Source: Ignavibacteriota bacterium
Lineage (GTDB): Bacteria > Bacteroidota > Ignavibacteria > Ignavibacteriales > Melioribacteraceae
Assembly: GCA_016708125.1 (NCBI GenBank)
Contig: JADJGF010000001.1
Coordinates: 1,510,001-1,574,000 of the forward strand
Direction: 5' to 3'
Length of the DNA: 64,000 nt
The notes below the pieces were generated by a model that saw nothing but the letters and a program-made list of their open reading frames with translations, searched no databases and had not been told where the DNA came from. The first letter of the stretch is position 1, and every line of letters starts with the position of its first letter. Positions 26,178 through 34,719 of the stretch are shown here, one piece after another. The position numbers and the translations under genes were made by a program.

Positions 26178-27554
26178 ATGGAATTTATCACAGAATTATA
26201 TAATAAAATAACCCAGAGATTTAGCCCGCAAGCTTTTCTAGTTTTTTCGTTTTTTTCGGCTATAATTGTTGGAAGTATTTTATTAATGCAGCCGTTTTCT
26301 TTACAAGGAAAAGAAATTTCGTTTATTGATTCATTATTTACTGCCGCATCTGCAACATGTGTAACGGGATTAACCGTTGTTGATACCAGCACACACTTTT
26401 CCTTAATTGGAAAAATCATTTTACTATTTTTAATGCAAATTGGCGGAATTGGTGTAATGTCATTTTCCGTACTTTTCCTTTTTTTTCTAAAAGGCAAATT
26501 TGGAATTGGAAGCAGAGAAATAATTCAAGAAACAATTTCATTCTTTAATACGATAGATATTAATTCACTATTAAAATCTGTTTTCATTTTTACTTTTACA
26601 ATTGAATCAATAGGAGCAGTACTTCTAACATTTAGATTTCTTTTTTATCTGCCATTTGAAGATGCTTTGTTTGCCGGAATATTTCATTCAATTTCTGCAT
26701 TCTGTAATGCCGGATTCAGTAATTTTTCAAACAATCTTGCTGATTACCGGTCTGATTATTTTATAAACATTGTTATTTCACTACTTATTTTCTTTGGAGG
26801 AATTGGATTTATTGTTTTATATGAATTAAAAAATATGTTTGGGAAAAGATTTTCGTTTTCAAAATTATCTTTACATTCTAAAGTTGTATTAGAAATTTCC
26901 GGAGCTTTAATTATAATTGGAGCAATATTTATTTTTATTTTTGAGTATGATGTTTCTATGAAAGAAATGGATTTACCAACAAAAATTATTGCGTCAATTT
27001 TTCATTCAATAAGTTCACGTACCGCTGGTTTTAATACAATTGATATATATAATTTTTCGATGCCGTCTTTATTTATTTTAATAAGTTTAATGTTTATCGG
27101 TGCTTCACCGGCATCAACCGGCGGTGGAGTAAAAACAACTACAATTGCAGTTATTATTTCTTTTATTCGTTCCAGAGTTAGAGATTCTAGAAACGTAAAC
27201 ATAAAATTTAACACCTTGCCTTTTAGAGTAATATCTAAAACAATTGTTATTTTGGTTTTTGCAATTACAATTGTTGTAGTTTCGGCATTTCTTTTAACAA
27301 TAATAGAGATGGAACATCTGCCATTTAATGCACATGGAGAAAGATTTTTGCAAATTTATTTTGAGGTTGTTTCGGCGTTTGGTACAGTTGGATTATCAAC
27401 CGGAATAACAGCCGAATTATCTATTTTTGGAAAAACATTAATAATTTTTCTAATGTTTGCCGGAAGAGTTGGCCCTTTAACAATTGCATCAATTATTGGA
27501 TCTAAAGAAGCTGTAGATATTAGATACGCAGAAGATAATATTTTAGTAGGATAA
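26178..27554 (+). CDS. ktrB: TrkH/KtrB-type potassium channel subunit
   Basis: A 458-residue integral membrane protein with four P-loops forming the selectivity filter: T-C-V-T-G-L (about residue 57), C-N-A-G-F-S, S-R-T-A-G-F-N-T and F-G-T-V-G-L-S. Each filter has the Gly that is typical of the TrkH/Ktr superfamily. Its size is that of KtrB rather than the longer TrkH. The regulatory subunit follows four bases downstream, so the two encode a KtrAB-type potassium uptake system in the inner membrane. Confidence 0.92.
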   Translation: MEFITELYNKITQRFSPQAFLVFSFFSAIIVGSILLMQPFSLQGKEISFIDSLFTAASATCVTGLTVVDTSTHFSLIGKIILLFLMQIGGIGVMSFSVLFLFFLKGKFGIGSREIIQETISFFNTIDINSLLKSVFIFTFTIESIGAVLLTFRFLFYLPFEDALFAGIFHSISAFCNAGFSNFSNNLADYRSDYFINIVISLLIFFGGIGFIVLYELKNMFGKRFSFSKLSLHSKVVLEISGALIIIGAIFIFIFEYDVSMKEMDLPTKIIASIFHSISSRTAGFNTIDIYNFSMPSLFILISLMFIGASPASTGGGVKTTTIAVIISFIRSRVRDSRNVNIKFNTLPFRVISKTIVILVFAITIVVVSAFLLTIIEMEHLPFNAHGERFLQIYFEVVSAFGTVGLSTGITAELSIFGKTLIIFLMFAGRVGPLTIASIIGSKEAVDIRYAEDNILVG

Positions 27555-27558
27555 TTAA

Positions 27559-28215
27559 ATGAAAAACATAGCAATTATTGGTTTAAGCAGTTTTGGTTAT
27601 TACTTGTGTGAAGCACTTAATGAACACGGATTTAATTTAATGGCAATTGACCTTAAACCAGATCTTGTAAATCAAGTAAAGCCATTTGTTAGAAAAGCTG
27701 TTATTGGTGATGCAAGAGATAAAAATTTTTTAATGCAGCTTGGAATTTCAGATTTTGATACTGTAATTATTTCCGTTGGAAGTAAAATGGATACAAGTAT
27801 TTTAATCACATTATACATGAAAGAATTAAAAATAAGCGAAATTATTGCAAAAGCAATAAATGAAGATCATGCAAAAATTTTAGAAAAAATTGGTGCAACA
27901 CGAATTATTTTTCCCGAAAGAGATATGGGAATTAGAATGGCGCACACAATTGCATCTCCCAACTTTTTAGAATTTATTCCGCTTACGGAAGGTTTTAGTT
28001 TGATTGAAGTTAGCCCAACAAGAGAATGGATTGGCAAAAAACTAAAAGAAGTTGATTTACGAAAAAAATACAAAGTTCAAATTTCAATGGTACGTGAAAT
28101 TATTCCCGAGCGAGTTGTAATTCCCGATGGAGAATTTGTATTTAAAGATAGCGATATTCTTTATATAATTGGAGATAACAGAAGTATAAGTGCATTACAA
28201 GACGATTTATCATGA
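27559..28215 (+). CDS. ktrA: KtrA/TrkA RCK-domain potassium channel regulator
   Basis: A 218-residue cytoplasmic protein. The N-terminal RCK_N Rossmann fold (about 1-125) has I-I-G-L-S-S-F-G-Y-Y (a G-x-S-x-F-G nucleotide loop), the acidic end of strand 2 in A-I-D-L, and I-G-D-A-R-D. The C-terminal RCK_C domain spans about 140-218. Ktr regulators form an octameric ring that opens the channel on ATP or NADH binding. It starts four bases after ktrB. The terminator 28221-28247 follows. Confidence 0.92.
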   Translation: MKNIAIIGLSSFGYYLCEALNEHGFNLMAIDLKPDLVNQVKPFVRKAVIGDARDKNFLMQLGISDFDTVIISVGSKMDTSILITLYMKELKISEIIAKAINEDHAKILEKIGATRIIFPERDMGIRMAHTIASPNFLEFIPLTEGFSLIEVSPTREWIGKKLKEVDLRKKYKVQISMVREIIPERVVIPDGEFVFKDSDILYIIGDNRSISALQDDLS

Positions 28216-28220
28216 AAATA

Positions 28221-28247
28221 AAAACCCTCAAAAAAGAGGGTTTTTTT
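28221..28247 (+). terminator. Rho-independent terminator of ktrAB
   Basis: A 9-bp stem (28221-28229 with 28236-28244), six-A loop, then a T7-8 run. It lies six bases past the ktrA stop and also separates it from the minus-strand tRNA. Confidence 0.88.
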
Positions 28248-28251
28248 AATG

Positions 28252-28324
<73 letters not shown>

Positions 28325-28488
28325 GGGGTAAAAATACGGAAATTCTGTTAATCAAAAAAATGAAAGTTTGAATTTTACATTTCTCAAAATCTCTCAAAGT
28401 TTTCTCCTCAATCTTAGTTGAAATAAAATTATATTTTCATCATAAAATTTTGAGATTTTCAAAACACATTTTAATTTCCGGCATTAAC

Positions 28489-29493
28489 ATGAAAAATACA
28501 CACAGAAGATATAACCCATTGACAGATGAGTGGATTCTTGTTTCGCCAAATAGAACTCAAAGACCTTGGCAAGGACAAAACGAAACTCAGCAAAATTTAG
28601 AAAAACCAAATTATGATCCGACTTGTTATTTGTGTCCAAATAATACGAGATCAAATGGTGAAAAAAATCCAGATTACACAAGCACATTTGTATTTGTGAA
28701 TGATTTCAGTTCGCTTACGATGAATAGCGAAAAGGGAAATCTCAATATTAATAATTTAATTAAAGCAGAAAGTGAAAATGGGATTTGCAAAGTTGTATGT
28801 TTTTCTCCACATCATAATAAAACTTTAACTGAACTGAATTTAGATGAAATAAAAAATGTGGTTACAACTTGGCAAAATGAATATGATAAAATTGGAAAAA
28901 ATAGTGAAATAAATTATGTACAAATTTTTGAAAATAAAGGTTCGGTAATGGGCGCAAGCAATCCTCATCCGCACGGACAAATATGGGCGCAGCATACAAT
29001 ACCAATGGAGCCGCAAAAAGAACAAAATAATTTTCTGAAATATTACGAAGTTCACAAATCAACAATTCTGCAAGAATACCTAAAAATTGAAATTGAAAAA
29101 CAAGAGAGAATAGTTTTTGAAAATTCCAGCTTTATAATTGTTGTTCCTTTTTGGGCGGTTTGGCCATTTGAAACAATGATAATTTCAAAAAATCATATAA
29201 CCAATTTACTTGAATTTAACGAACAGACTAAAACAGATTTTGCGGAAAGTATAAAAGTAATTTCTACAAAATATGATAAAATATTTAATGTGTCGTTTCC
29301 ATATTCTTCGGGAATTCATCAATCGCCAACCGATGGAAAACTTCACAAAGAATGGCATTTACACATGCATTTTTATCCGCCGTTATTACGCTCGGCAACA
29401 ATTAAAAAATTTATGGTTGGATATGAAATGTTGGCAAATCCCCAAAGAGATATCACAGCGGAAAGTGCTGCAGAATTGTTAAGAAAATTATAA
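28489..29493 (+). CDS. galT: Galactose-1-phosphate uridylyltransferase
   Basis: About 334 residues from the ATG at 28489; a TTG at 28450 would add 13 residues not found in the family. It transfers UMP from UDP-glucose to galactose-1-phosphate in the Leloir pathway. The N-terminus H-R-R-Y-N-P-L-T-D-E-W-I-L-V-S matches E. coli GalT. The zinc-type C-Y-L-C pair, the active-site H-P-H-G-Q (His160, His162) and the C-terminal H-L-H-M-H-F-Y-P-P are all present. galK follows by 18 bp in the same direction, forming a galactose operon. Confidence 0.95.
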   Translation: MKNTHRRYNPLTDEWILVSPNRTQRPWQGQNETQQNLEKPNYDPTCYLCPNNTRSNGEKNPDYTSTFVFVNDFSSLTMNSEKGNLNINNLIKAESENGICKVVCFSPHHNKTLTELNLDEIKNVVTTWQNEYDKIGKNSEINYVQIFENKGSVMGASNPHPHGQIWAQHTIPMEPQKEQNNFLKYYEVHKSTILQEYLKIEIEKQERIVFENSSFIIVVPFWAVWPFETMIISKNHITNLLEFNEQTKTDFAESIKVISTKYDKIFNVSFPYSSGIHQSPTDGKLHKEWHLHMHFYPPLLRSATIKKFMVGYEMLANPQRDITAESAAELLRKL

Positions 29494-29511
29494 TTATAAA
29501 TTTGGATTAAA

Positions 29512-30782
29512 ATGGAATTTGAAATTCTTAAAGATTTGAAAAATAATTTTTATAAAATTTATGAAAACAATATTGATGAAATAAATTATCAAACAGAGCG
29601 ATATAAAAACTATTAGAAAATTTTGAAATTACATTTGGTGAAGAAAAAAATATTTCAATTATAAGCACGCCCGGAAGAACTGAATTAAGCGGAAATCACA
29701 CAGACCACAACGGTGGAAAGGTAATAGCCGCAAGCATAAATTTAGATACGGTAATTGCTTTTGCAAAATCAGAAAATGTAATTTCTATTAAATCTGACAA
29801 ATATGATGAAATTTTCAACGTTGATTTGAACAATCTTTCTCCGCAAGAAAATGAAATTGGAACAACAAATTCTTTAATTCGCGGAATTGCTGCGGAATTT
29901 GTAAATCGCGGATATAAAATCGGCGGATTTAATGCAACACTTACAAGCAATGTTTTACAAGGTTCCGGGTTAAGTTCATCAGCTTCAATTGAAGTTGCAA
30001 TTGGTTCGGTTTTAAATTTTCTATACAACAATAATGAAATTCCGGCTCACGTTATTGCGCAGATTGGTCAATTTGCAGAAAACAAATTTTTCGGAAAACC
30101 TTGCGGACTAATGGATCAAACAGCTTGTGCAGTTGGCGGAATTATTAAAATAGATTTTGCCGATAATAAAAATCCGGTAATTCAAAAAGTTAATTTTAAA
30201 TTAGAAGAATTTGAATATAAAATAATTGTTGTTGATACCGGCGGAACTCATCAAAATTTAACAGATGATTATGCGGCAATTCCAAAAGAGATGAAAGAAG
30301 TCGCAAACTTTTTTAACAAAGAAAAATGTTCGGAAATTAATCTCGATTTATTTTTAGCAAATATTAATGAATTAAGAAAATCTATAAATGATAGATCTAT
30401 TTTGCGTGCTTATCATTTTTTGACGGAAAATATTAGAGTTGATGAACAAATAAATTCGCTAGAAAATAATGACTTAAATCAATTTTTAAGTTTGGTCACT
30501 AAATCCGGAAATTCATCTTATAAATTTCTTCAAAATATTTATTCAACAAAAAATATTGAAGAACAGCCAACTTCATTGGCTTTGGCAATTACGGAAAATT
30601 ATTTAAATAAAATCGGCGAAGGCTCTTGCCGAATTCACGGAGGCGGATTTGCCGGAACAATTCAAGTTTTTCTTCCTCAAAAAAATGTGAAAGAATATCA
30701 GCAAATTATGCAAAAAATATTCGGCAATAATTCTGTTAACATTATAAATATCCGTCAATTTGGTTCTGTATTAATGTTATAA
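29512..30782 (+). pseudogene. galK: Galactokinase gene with a single-base frameshift
   Basis: The reading frame starts at ATG 29512, 18 bp after galT, and hits TAG at 29614-29616 after 34 codons. From 29607 to the stop at 30780-30782 another frame carries an otherwise complete galactokinase: G-R-T-E-L-S-G-N-H-T-D-H-N-G-G (signature), G-L-S-S-S-A-S (ATP loop) and G-G-G-F-A-G-T (motif 3). Restoring one A to the run of five at 29605-29609 joins both parts into R-Y-K-K-L-L-E-N-F, the normal family sequence. An ATG at 29826 would give a 318-residue protein lacking the signature. It is either a true mutation, a phase-variable tract, or a sequencing/assembly error in a homopolymer. Confidence 0.88.
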
Positions 30783-31414
30783 TTTTTATTGTGATTTTTA
30801 TAATACATTATCAAAGTTACTGCAAATAATATTTGCACAAGAAAATTTACGCCGCTGTAAATACTGAGAGGAAAAGTATAATCAGTCTGGTATATCAAAA
30901 AGTATGAATATCCGAAAGCCTTAACAAATATTGTTATGTTTAAAATTGTAAACGGATCTTTTAGCAATTCATCAATTTTTTCCAAATCAATACTATTTAT
31001 AGAAAGCTGAAAATAAACTACTGCAATAAATAATATTGCAGCAGCATGAATTGTATCAAGTTTATCAATAAAATGAACAACCAAACCAATTAAGATTATA
31101 AAACTCCAAATTTTGTAATTAATCTTTTTACCCTTAATATTTTTCTTAATATTTAAAAGTATAATTACGAGCAGTGTAAATTCTATCATCAAATAAATAT
31201 TCATAATTGGAAGATTTGATTTGCCCAAATTTACTCTGTAATACGTCATAAAAAATTGCGTAACCACAGCAATGGGAAGCCAAATATAAAAAACCAAAAT
31301 AAATTCTTTATTTCTAATTCTTCCATTAAAGAGACCCAATATAAGAACCAATAAAAAAAGCGCATAGATAGAATAAACACTTAGTTCACGTAATAAAGAC
31401 AAATATTCAGGCAT
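30755..31414 (-). CDS. Multi-pass integral membrane protein, function unknown
   Basis: A 219-residue protein with about seven hydrophobic segments (residues about 12-28, 37-55, 68-88, 104-118, 122-137, 160-175, 183-205). No transporter or kinase motif is seen. Its end overlaps the 3' end of galK by 28 bp on the opposite strand. It is encoded ten bases downstream of the 101-residue Cys-Pro-tailed protein and is presumably cotranscribed with it. A receptor, immunity or export role for that protein is possible but unproven. Confidence 0.5.
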   Translation of the reverse strand: MPEYLSLLRELSVYSIYALFLLVLILGLFNGRIRNKEFILVFYIWLPIAVVTQFFMTYYRVNLGKSNLPIMNIYLMIEFTLLVIILLNIKKNIKGKKINYKIWSFIILIGLVVHFIDKLDTIHAAAILFIAVVYFQLSINSIDLEKIDELLKDPFTILNITIFVKAFGYSYFLIYQTDYTFPLSIYSGVNFLVQILFAVTLIMYYKNHNKNYNINTEPN

Positions 31415-31423
31415 TAGTATTTC

Positions 31424-31729
31424 CTATTCGCATTTTGGCGGGGGACAAGGATCGCCGGTTTGTAAACCTTTGCCAACCATTACACCGCTTGAATTATAAG
31501 CAGCCAACATTGAAACTTTTTGACCATTCTCGTCTGAACCTTGTACTACTCCTAATCTAACTACACTTTTTTTAGAAATTAATTCCAAAACTTGCTTTAC
31601 ATCAAAAGTTTCAATTGGGAAATGATTTTTGAAACGTCTTCCTTTTTCCTTCAAATTTTTTCTGTATTTCTCAAATTGTTCATTTTCAATTTTATGATTA
31701 TGCGCATCTTTAAAAATGGATTCTTTCAT
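31424..31729 (-). CDS. Small protein with a GDPCPPPKCE C-terminus
   Basis: A 101-residue cytoplasmic protein, no signal peptide, with a basic helical N-terminal half (K-Y-R-K-N-L-K-E-K-G-R-R-F-K) and a C-terminal half with R-L-G-V-V-Q-G-S and ending in C-P-P-P-K-C-E. The two cysteines are its only ones and lie six residues apart in the last seven. A good AGGGAG precedes the ATG. A helical leader with a short Cys/Pro tail recalls precursor peptides that are processed or crosslinked, but no modification enzyme or peptidase is adjacent. I do not recognise the family. Confidence 0.5.
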   Translation of the reverse strand: MKESIFKDAHNHKIENEQFEKYRKNLKEKGRRFKNHFPIETFDVKQVLELISKKSVVRLGVVQGSDENGQKVSMLAAYNSSGVMVGKGLQTGDPCPPPKCE

Positions 31730-31875
31730 TTTTTCTCCCTTTTTATTGGAGATTTAAGATGCAATTTTATTTCGATTTTGTAAAGCATAATTTTTATGAT
31801 TTATTAAAAAGTAACATTCAAAATTTTATATATATTATTTAAATTGAATATAAATGTTAAGATAATCCAAATATT

Positions 31876-31894
31876 GTAAAATATAATTTACATT
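31876..31894 (+). promoter_or_regulatory. Operator copy 1 (GTAAA-N6-TTTAC)
   Basis: gtaaaatataatttacatt, identical to 32090-32108, 214 bp away. The palindromic arms GTAAA/TTTAC are spaced by six bases. It lies 147 bp upstream of the 101-residue gene on the other strand, a position where a regulator bound here could control it. Confidence 0.6.
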
Positions 31895-32089
31895 TTATAA
31901 AATATATAATTAAATTAAAAATAATTATAAAAATTTCTGAAATATTTGAAAAGAAAATTATTCAGCAAATATTCAGATGTTACAATCCATTTCTACTTAA
32001 TAAAAATTCAATTTGAAAAATATATTTTTTTGTCTAATATATTATTTAATTGTTTGAAATAATTTCTTTATATTAAATTTTATTAAAAA

Positions 32090-32108
32090 GTAAAATATAA
32101 TTTACATT
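32090..32108 (+). promoter_or_regulatory. Operator copy 2 covering the XRE gene's -10 and start
   Basis: The 19-bp repeat ends at the base before the XRE ATG (32109). The TATAAT at 32096-32101 would start transcription about at the ATG, so the mRNA may be leaderless; no ribosome binding site is present. A protein bound to the palindrome would block its own promoter, the usual autoregulation of XRE repressors. Confidence 0.6.
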
Positions 32109-32648
32109 ATGGATATTATATTATCCTCAAATAGCAAAATTAAAGAAGATATTGCGTTGATAATTTTTATTGCGCGAAAATCTCTAAATTATAATCACGA
32201 ACATTTATTAAAATTAACTAAAATAACCAGACCAGTTCTTTCCACAATAGAAAATGGAACCGCAAATCCGACTTTGGATTCACTCTTAAAATTAAAAACA
32301 GCATTAAAAATTAGTGATGAATTTATTTTAATGAATAAACTTAGGTTTTATTCCCTTAAAAATTTGCTGAAAAGTAATTATTCCAATTATTTGATAAATA
32401 ATGGAAAATTATTGATTAACGAAAAAGATTGGAGAATTTTATCAAAACTTTCAGATGATTACACAAAACCCAGTTATTCTAAAATTGTTAAAATTTGCAG
32501 AAGAATTGTAGAAACAAATTTAAATTTAATGGATGAACAATTAATTCAGAACTGCACAATAGGTGCATCATTAGGTGTAATTTTTCAGTCCGACGGATTT
32601 GAAGATAATCTCAACTTTGGTTTTTGGCTGGGGAAAAACCTTTCATAA
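32109..32648 (+). CDS. XRE-family HTH transcriptional regulator
   Basis: A 179-residue DNA-binding protein. The HTH_3 domain spans about residues 12-68, with recognition region E-H-L-L-K-L-T-K-I-T-R-P-V-L-S-T-I-E-N-G and A-N-P-T-L-D-S-L-L-K-L. The first helix lacks the usual R-x-x-x-G-x-S-Q-x-E start, so it is divergent. Residues 75-179 have no known ligand or peptidase domain. The repeated operator at its start suggests autorepression and shared control of the divergent 101-residue gene. A short related site (GTAAATTTTAC, 32649-32659) follows the stop, near the arsenic operon. Confidence 0.75.
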   Translation: MDIILSSNSKIKEDIALIIFIARKSLNYNHEHLLKLTKITRPVLSTIENGTANPTLDSLLKLKTALKISDEFILMNKLRFYSLKNLLKSNYSNYLINNGKLLINEKDWRILSKLSDDYTKPSYSKIVKICRRIVETNLNLMDEQLIQNCTIGASLGVIFQSDGFEDNLNFGFWLGKNLS

Positions 32649-32672
32649 GTAAATTTTACAAATAATTATTTA

Positions 32673-32718
32673 TTGACAAGTAAATTTAGATAACTTATAT
32701 TTCGATAAATAACGAAAT
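32673..32718 (+). promoter_or_regulatory. arsR promoter with ArsR-type operator
   Basis: TTGACA at 32673-32678, a 17-bp spacer and TATATT at 32696-32701 form a good sigma-70-type promoter. The imperfect palindrome ATTTCG-N8-CGAAAT at 32699-32718 overlaps the -10 end, where a bound ArsR dimer would block it. A related perfect palindrome lies at 33090-33107. Confidence 0.7.
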
Positions 32719-32723
32719 GAGTT

Positions 32724-33071
32724 ATGCTGAAAAATAATACAAAAATATTTAAAGCTTTGTCTGATCCTAATAGATTAAGAATTTTAAAAATGCTTCAAGG
32801 TAAACTTCTTTGTGTTTGTGAAATTACCGATGTATTAAATTTAGCCGCTTCCACCGTTTCTAAACATTTAAGTATTTTAAAAGAGACCGGCTTTATTACT
32901 GAAATTAAAGATGGTAAATGGGTAAATTATCAAATTAATATTCATCCTTCTGATCCTAGAATTTCTTCCATTCTTTCAACTTTGGATTTCTGGATAGCAG
33001 ATGATCAACAAATTATATACGATAAGCAAAAAGTAAAAATTGTTGATCGTAATATAGTTTGCTCAAGATAA
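32724..33071 (+). CDS. arsR: ArsR/SmtB-family metalloid-responsive repressor
   Basis: A 115-residue winged-helix repressor. Family features are A-L-S-D-P-N-R-L-R-I-L, the metalloid-binding C-V-C-E-I in helix alpha3 (L-L-C-V-C-E-I), and the recognition helix A-S-T-V-S-K-H-L-S-I-L. As(III) binding to the Cys pair, with a third thiol perhaps from the C-terminal I-V-C-S-R, should release it from DNA. It is the first gene of the arsenic operon and sits behind its own operator-covered promoter. Confidence 0.93.
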   Translation: MLKNNTKIFKALSDPNRLRILKMLQGKLLCVCEITDVLNLAASTVSKHLSILKETGFITEIKDGKWVNYQINIHPSDPRISSILSTLDFWIADDQQIIYDKQKVKIVDRNIVCSR

Positions 33072-33089
33072 AATTTTTTTGAATCAATG

Positions 33090-33107
33090 ATTCGTTATTT
33101 AACGAAT
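33090..33107 (+). promoter_or_regulatory. Second ArsR-type operator before the permease gene
   Basis: A palindrome with 8-bp perfect arms (attcgtta/taacgaat) separated by TT, in the 53-bp gap between arsR and the permease. The half-site resembles the arsR promoter operator (TTCG..TA). It suggests a second, internally repressed promoter for the rest of the operon. Confidence 0.65.
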
Positions 33108-33124
33108 TGAAAAAGGTAATTCTA

Positions 33125-34426
33125 ATGAATTGGAAAGAGCAGTATAAAAGTTTTTTATGGATTTTAGGATTTTTCATATTTGCATACTACATGCCGATAG
33201 AAAATGCAAATTTTAAATCTGCATTAAATGAAGCTTTTGTTTTAGCAAAATGGTACGCACAAGAACATGTGCTTTTGTGTTTAGTCCCAGCATTTTTTAT
33301 TGCCGGAACAATTTCAGTTTTTGTAAGTCAAGCTTCTGTTGTAAAATATTTTGGTGCAAAAGCTAAAAAATGGGTTGCGTATATCGTAGCGGCCGGTTCG
33401 GGAACTATACTTGCGGTATGTTCGTGCACAGTTTTGCCTCTTTTTTCAAGTATTCATAAACGCGGTGCTGGATTGGGTCCGGCTGTTGCGTTTTTATATT
33501 CTGGACCGGCAATAAATATTCTTGCAATAATATTAACTGCAAGAATTTTAGGATTTGAACTTGGAATTGCTCGTGTAATAGGAGCAGTTTCTTTCAGCAT
33601 AATTATTGGTTTGATAATGTCATTTATTTATCGAAAGGAAGAAAAGGAAAAAGCATCTGCCCAACTTGCGATGCCGGATGTTCCGGAAGAAAGACCAATT
33701 TGGCAAACTGCAGTTCACTTTTTCATACTTGTTGCAATTTTAGTTTTTGTTAATTGGGGAAAATCAGATAACCCAGAAGGCTTCTGGTATTTAATGTTTG
33801 CAAATAAATGGTTTATCACAAGTTTATTTGGAGTTGGTTTTACACTTTCGTTGGCATATATAATCAAAGTAAAAAAGCTATTTGTAATTTTTGGAACTGC
33901 AATTGTAATTATTTCTGCAATTTTGTTTTATTCAAATCCTTTAATTCCCTTTATAACCGCTGTTATTTCAACTTCTATTATCTTAACTTTTTCTAAAGAC
34001 GAACCAAATCAATGGCTTGGTGAAAGTTGGGGATTTGCAAAACAAATTATGCCATTACTTGGCGCGGGAGTTTTAGTTGCCGGATTTTTATTGGGTTCGC
34101 AAAATAATCCAAATGGAATTATTCCCAATGAATGGATTGCAAAATTGGTAGGCGGAAATTCATTATTTGCAAATTTCTTTGCTTCGGTTACGGGAGCATT
34201 TATGTATTTCGCGACATTAACAGAAATTCCAATTGTTCAAGGTTTGTTATTAAGCGGAATGGGAAAAGGTCCAGCATTAGCTTTGTTATTGGCGGGACCG
34301 GCTTTATCACTTCCCAATATGCTTGTAATTAGAAGTGTTATGGGAACACAAAAAACAATTGTTTTTGTTTCGCTGGTAATTGTGATGGCAACAATAAGCG
34401 GATTTATTTTCGGAGAATTTTTTTAA
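33125..34426 (+). CDS. DUF318/ArsP-like permease
   Basis: About 433 residues from ATG 33125 (AAAGG upstream; a TTG at 33107 falls inside the operator). About ten to eleven membrane helices. The signature V-C-S-C-T-V-L-P-L-F-S-S-I followed by G-P-A-V-A-F-L-Y-S-G-P-A-I-N-I defines the UPF0718/ArsP permease family, members of which export trivalent organoarsenicals such as methylarsenite; others may export metals. With arsM in the same operon, methylarsenite export is the most likely role. The duplicated half carries a similar G-P-A-L-A-L-L-L-A-G-P-A-L-S-L-P-N block. Confidence 0.85.
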   Translation: MNWKEQYKSFLWILGFFIFAYYMPIENANFKSALNEAFVLAKWYAQEHVLLCLVPAFFIAGTISVFVSQASVVKYFGAKAKKWVAYIVAAGSGTILAVCSCTVLPLFSSIHKRGAGLGPAVAFLYSGPAINILAIILTARILGFELGIARVIGAVSFSIIIGLIMSFIYRKEEKEKASAQLAMPDVPEERPIWQTAVHFFILVAILVFVNWGKSDNPEGFWYLMFANKWFITSLFGVGFTLSLAYIIKVKKLFVIFGTAIVIISAILFYSNPLIPFITAVISTSIILTFSKDEPNQWLGESWGFAKQIMPLLGAGVLVAGFLLGSQNNPNGIIPNEWIAKLVGGNSLFANFFASVTGAFMYFATLTEIPIVQGLLLSGMGKGPALALLLAGPALSLPNMLVIRSVMGTQKTIVFVSLVIVMATISGFIFGEFF

Positions 34427-34450
34427 GAAATAAAAATATATGGAGGAATA

Positions 34451-34693
34451 ATGTTGGATATAAAAATATTAGGAACAGGATGTCCAAATTGTCTTAATCT
34501 GGAAAATCTTGTGAAGGAAGTTGTAAAAGAAAATAATATCGAATCAACAATTGAGAAAGTTACAAATCGCGATAAATTTATGGATTACGGAGTGATGATT
34601 ACACCCGGATTAGTTGTAAACAGAAAAGTTTTATCGAGCGGGAAAATTCCAACAAAATCTACATTAGAACATTGGTTAAAAAATAATATTTAA
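34451..34693 (+). CDS. Small thioredoxin-fold protein (redox-active disulfide type)
   Basis: An 80-residue protein with the active-site Cys pair in G-T-G-C-P-N-C (residues 8-14) and cis-Pro motif M-I-T-P-G-L-V-V-N. This is the 'redox-active disulfide protein 2' thioredoxin fold. A homologue is encoded at 37388. It follows the permease by 24 bp with a GGAGGA site. It probably handles thiol exchange for arsenate reduction or As(III) transfer. Confidence 0.85.
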   Translation: MLDIKILGTGCPNCLNLENLVKEVVKENNIESTIEKVTNRDKFMDYGVMITPGLVVNRKVLSSGKIPTKSTLEHWLKNNI

Positions 34694-34719
34694 GATATAA
34701 TTTAAGAAAGGTAATAATA

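Larger units (their letters stand above)
31730..32108. promoter_or_regulatory. AT-rich divergent control region with repeated operator
   Basis: 379 bp between the divergent 101-residue gene and the XRE gene. It contains two exact copies of a 19-bp sequence (31876-31894 and 32090-32108) and very A/T-rich DNA between them. I see no coding frame. Both copies contain TATAAT on the plus strand inside a GTAAA-N6-TTTAC palindrome. Confidence 0.6.

Noticed and set aside
29826..30782. Separate 318-aa galactokinase starting at ATG 29826
   Set aside because: It would lack the N-terminal galactokinase signature, which is present just upstream in the same frame. The 5' part follows galT and joins it by a one-base shift, so this is a broken galK rather than a short gene.
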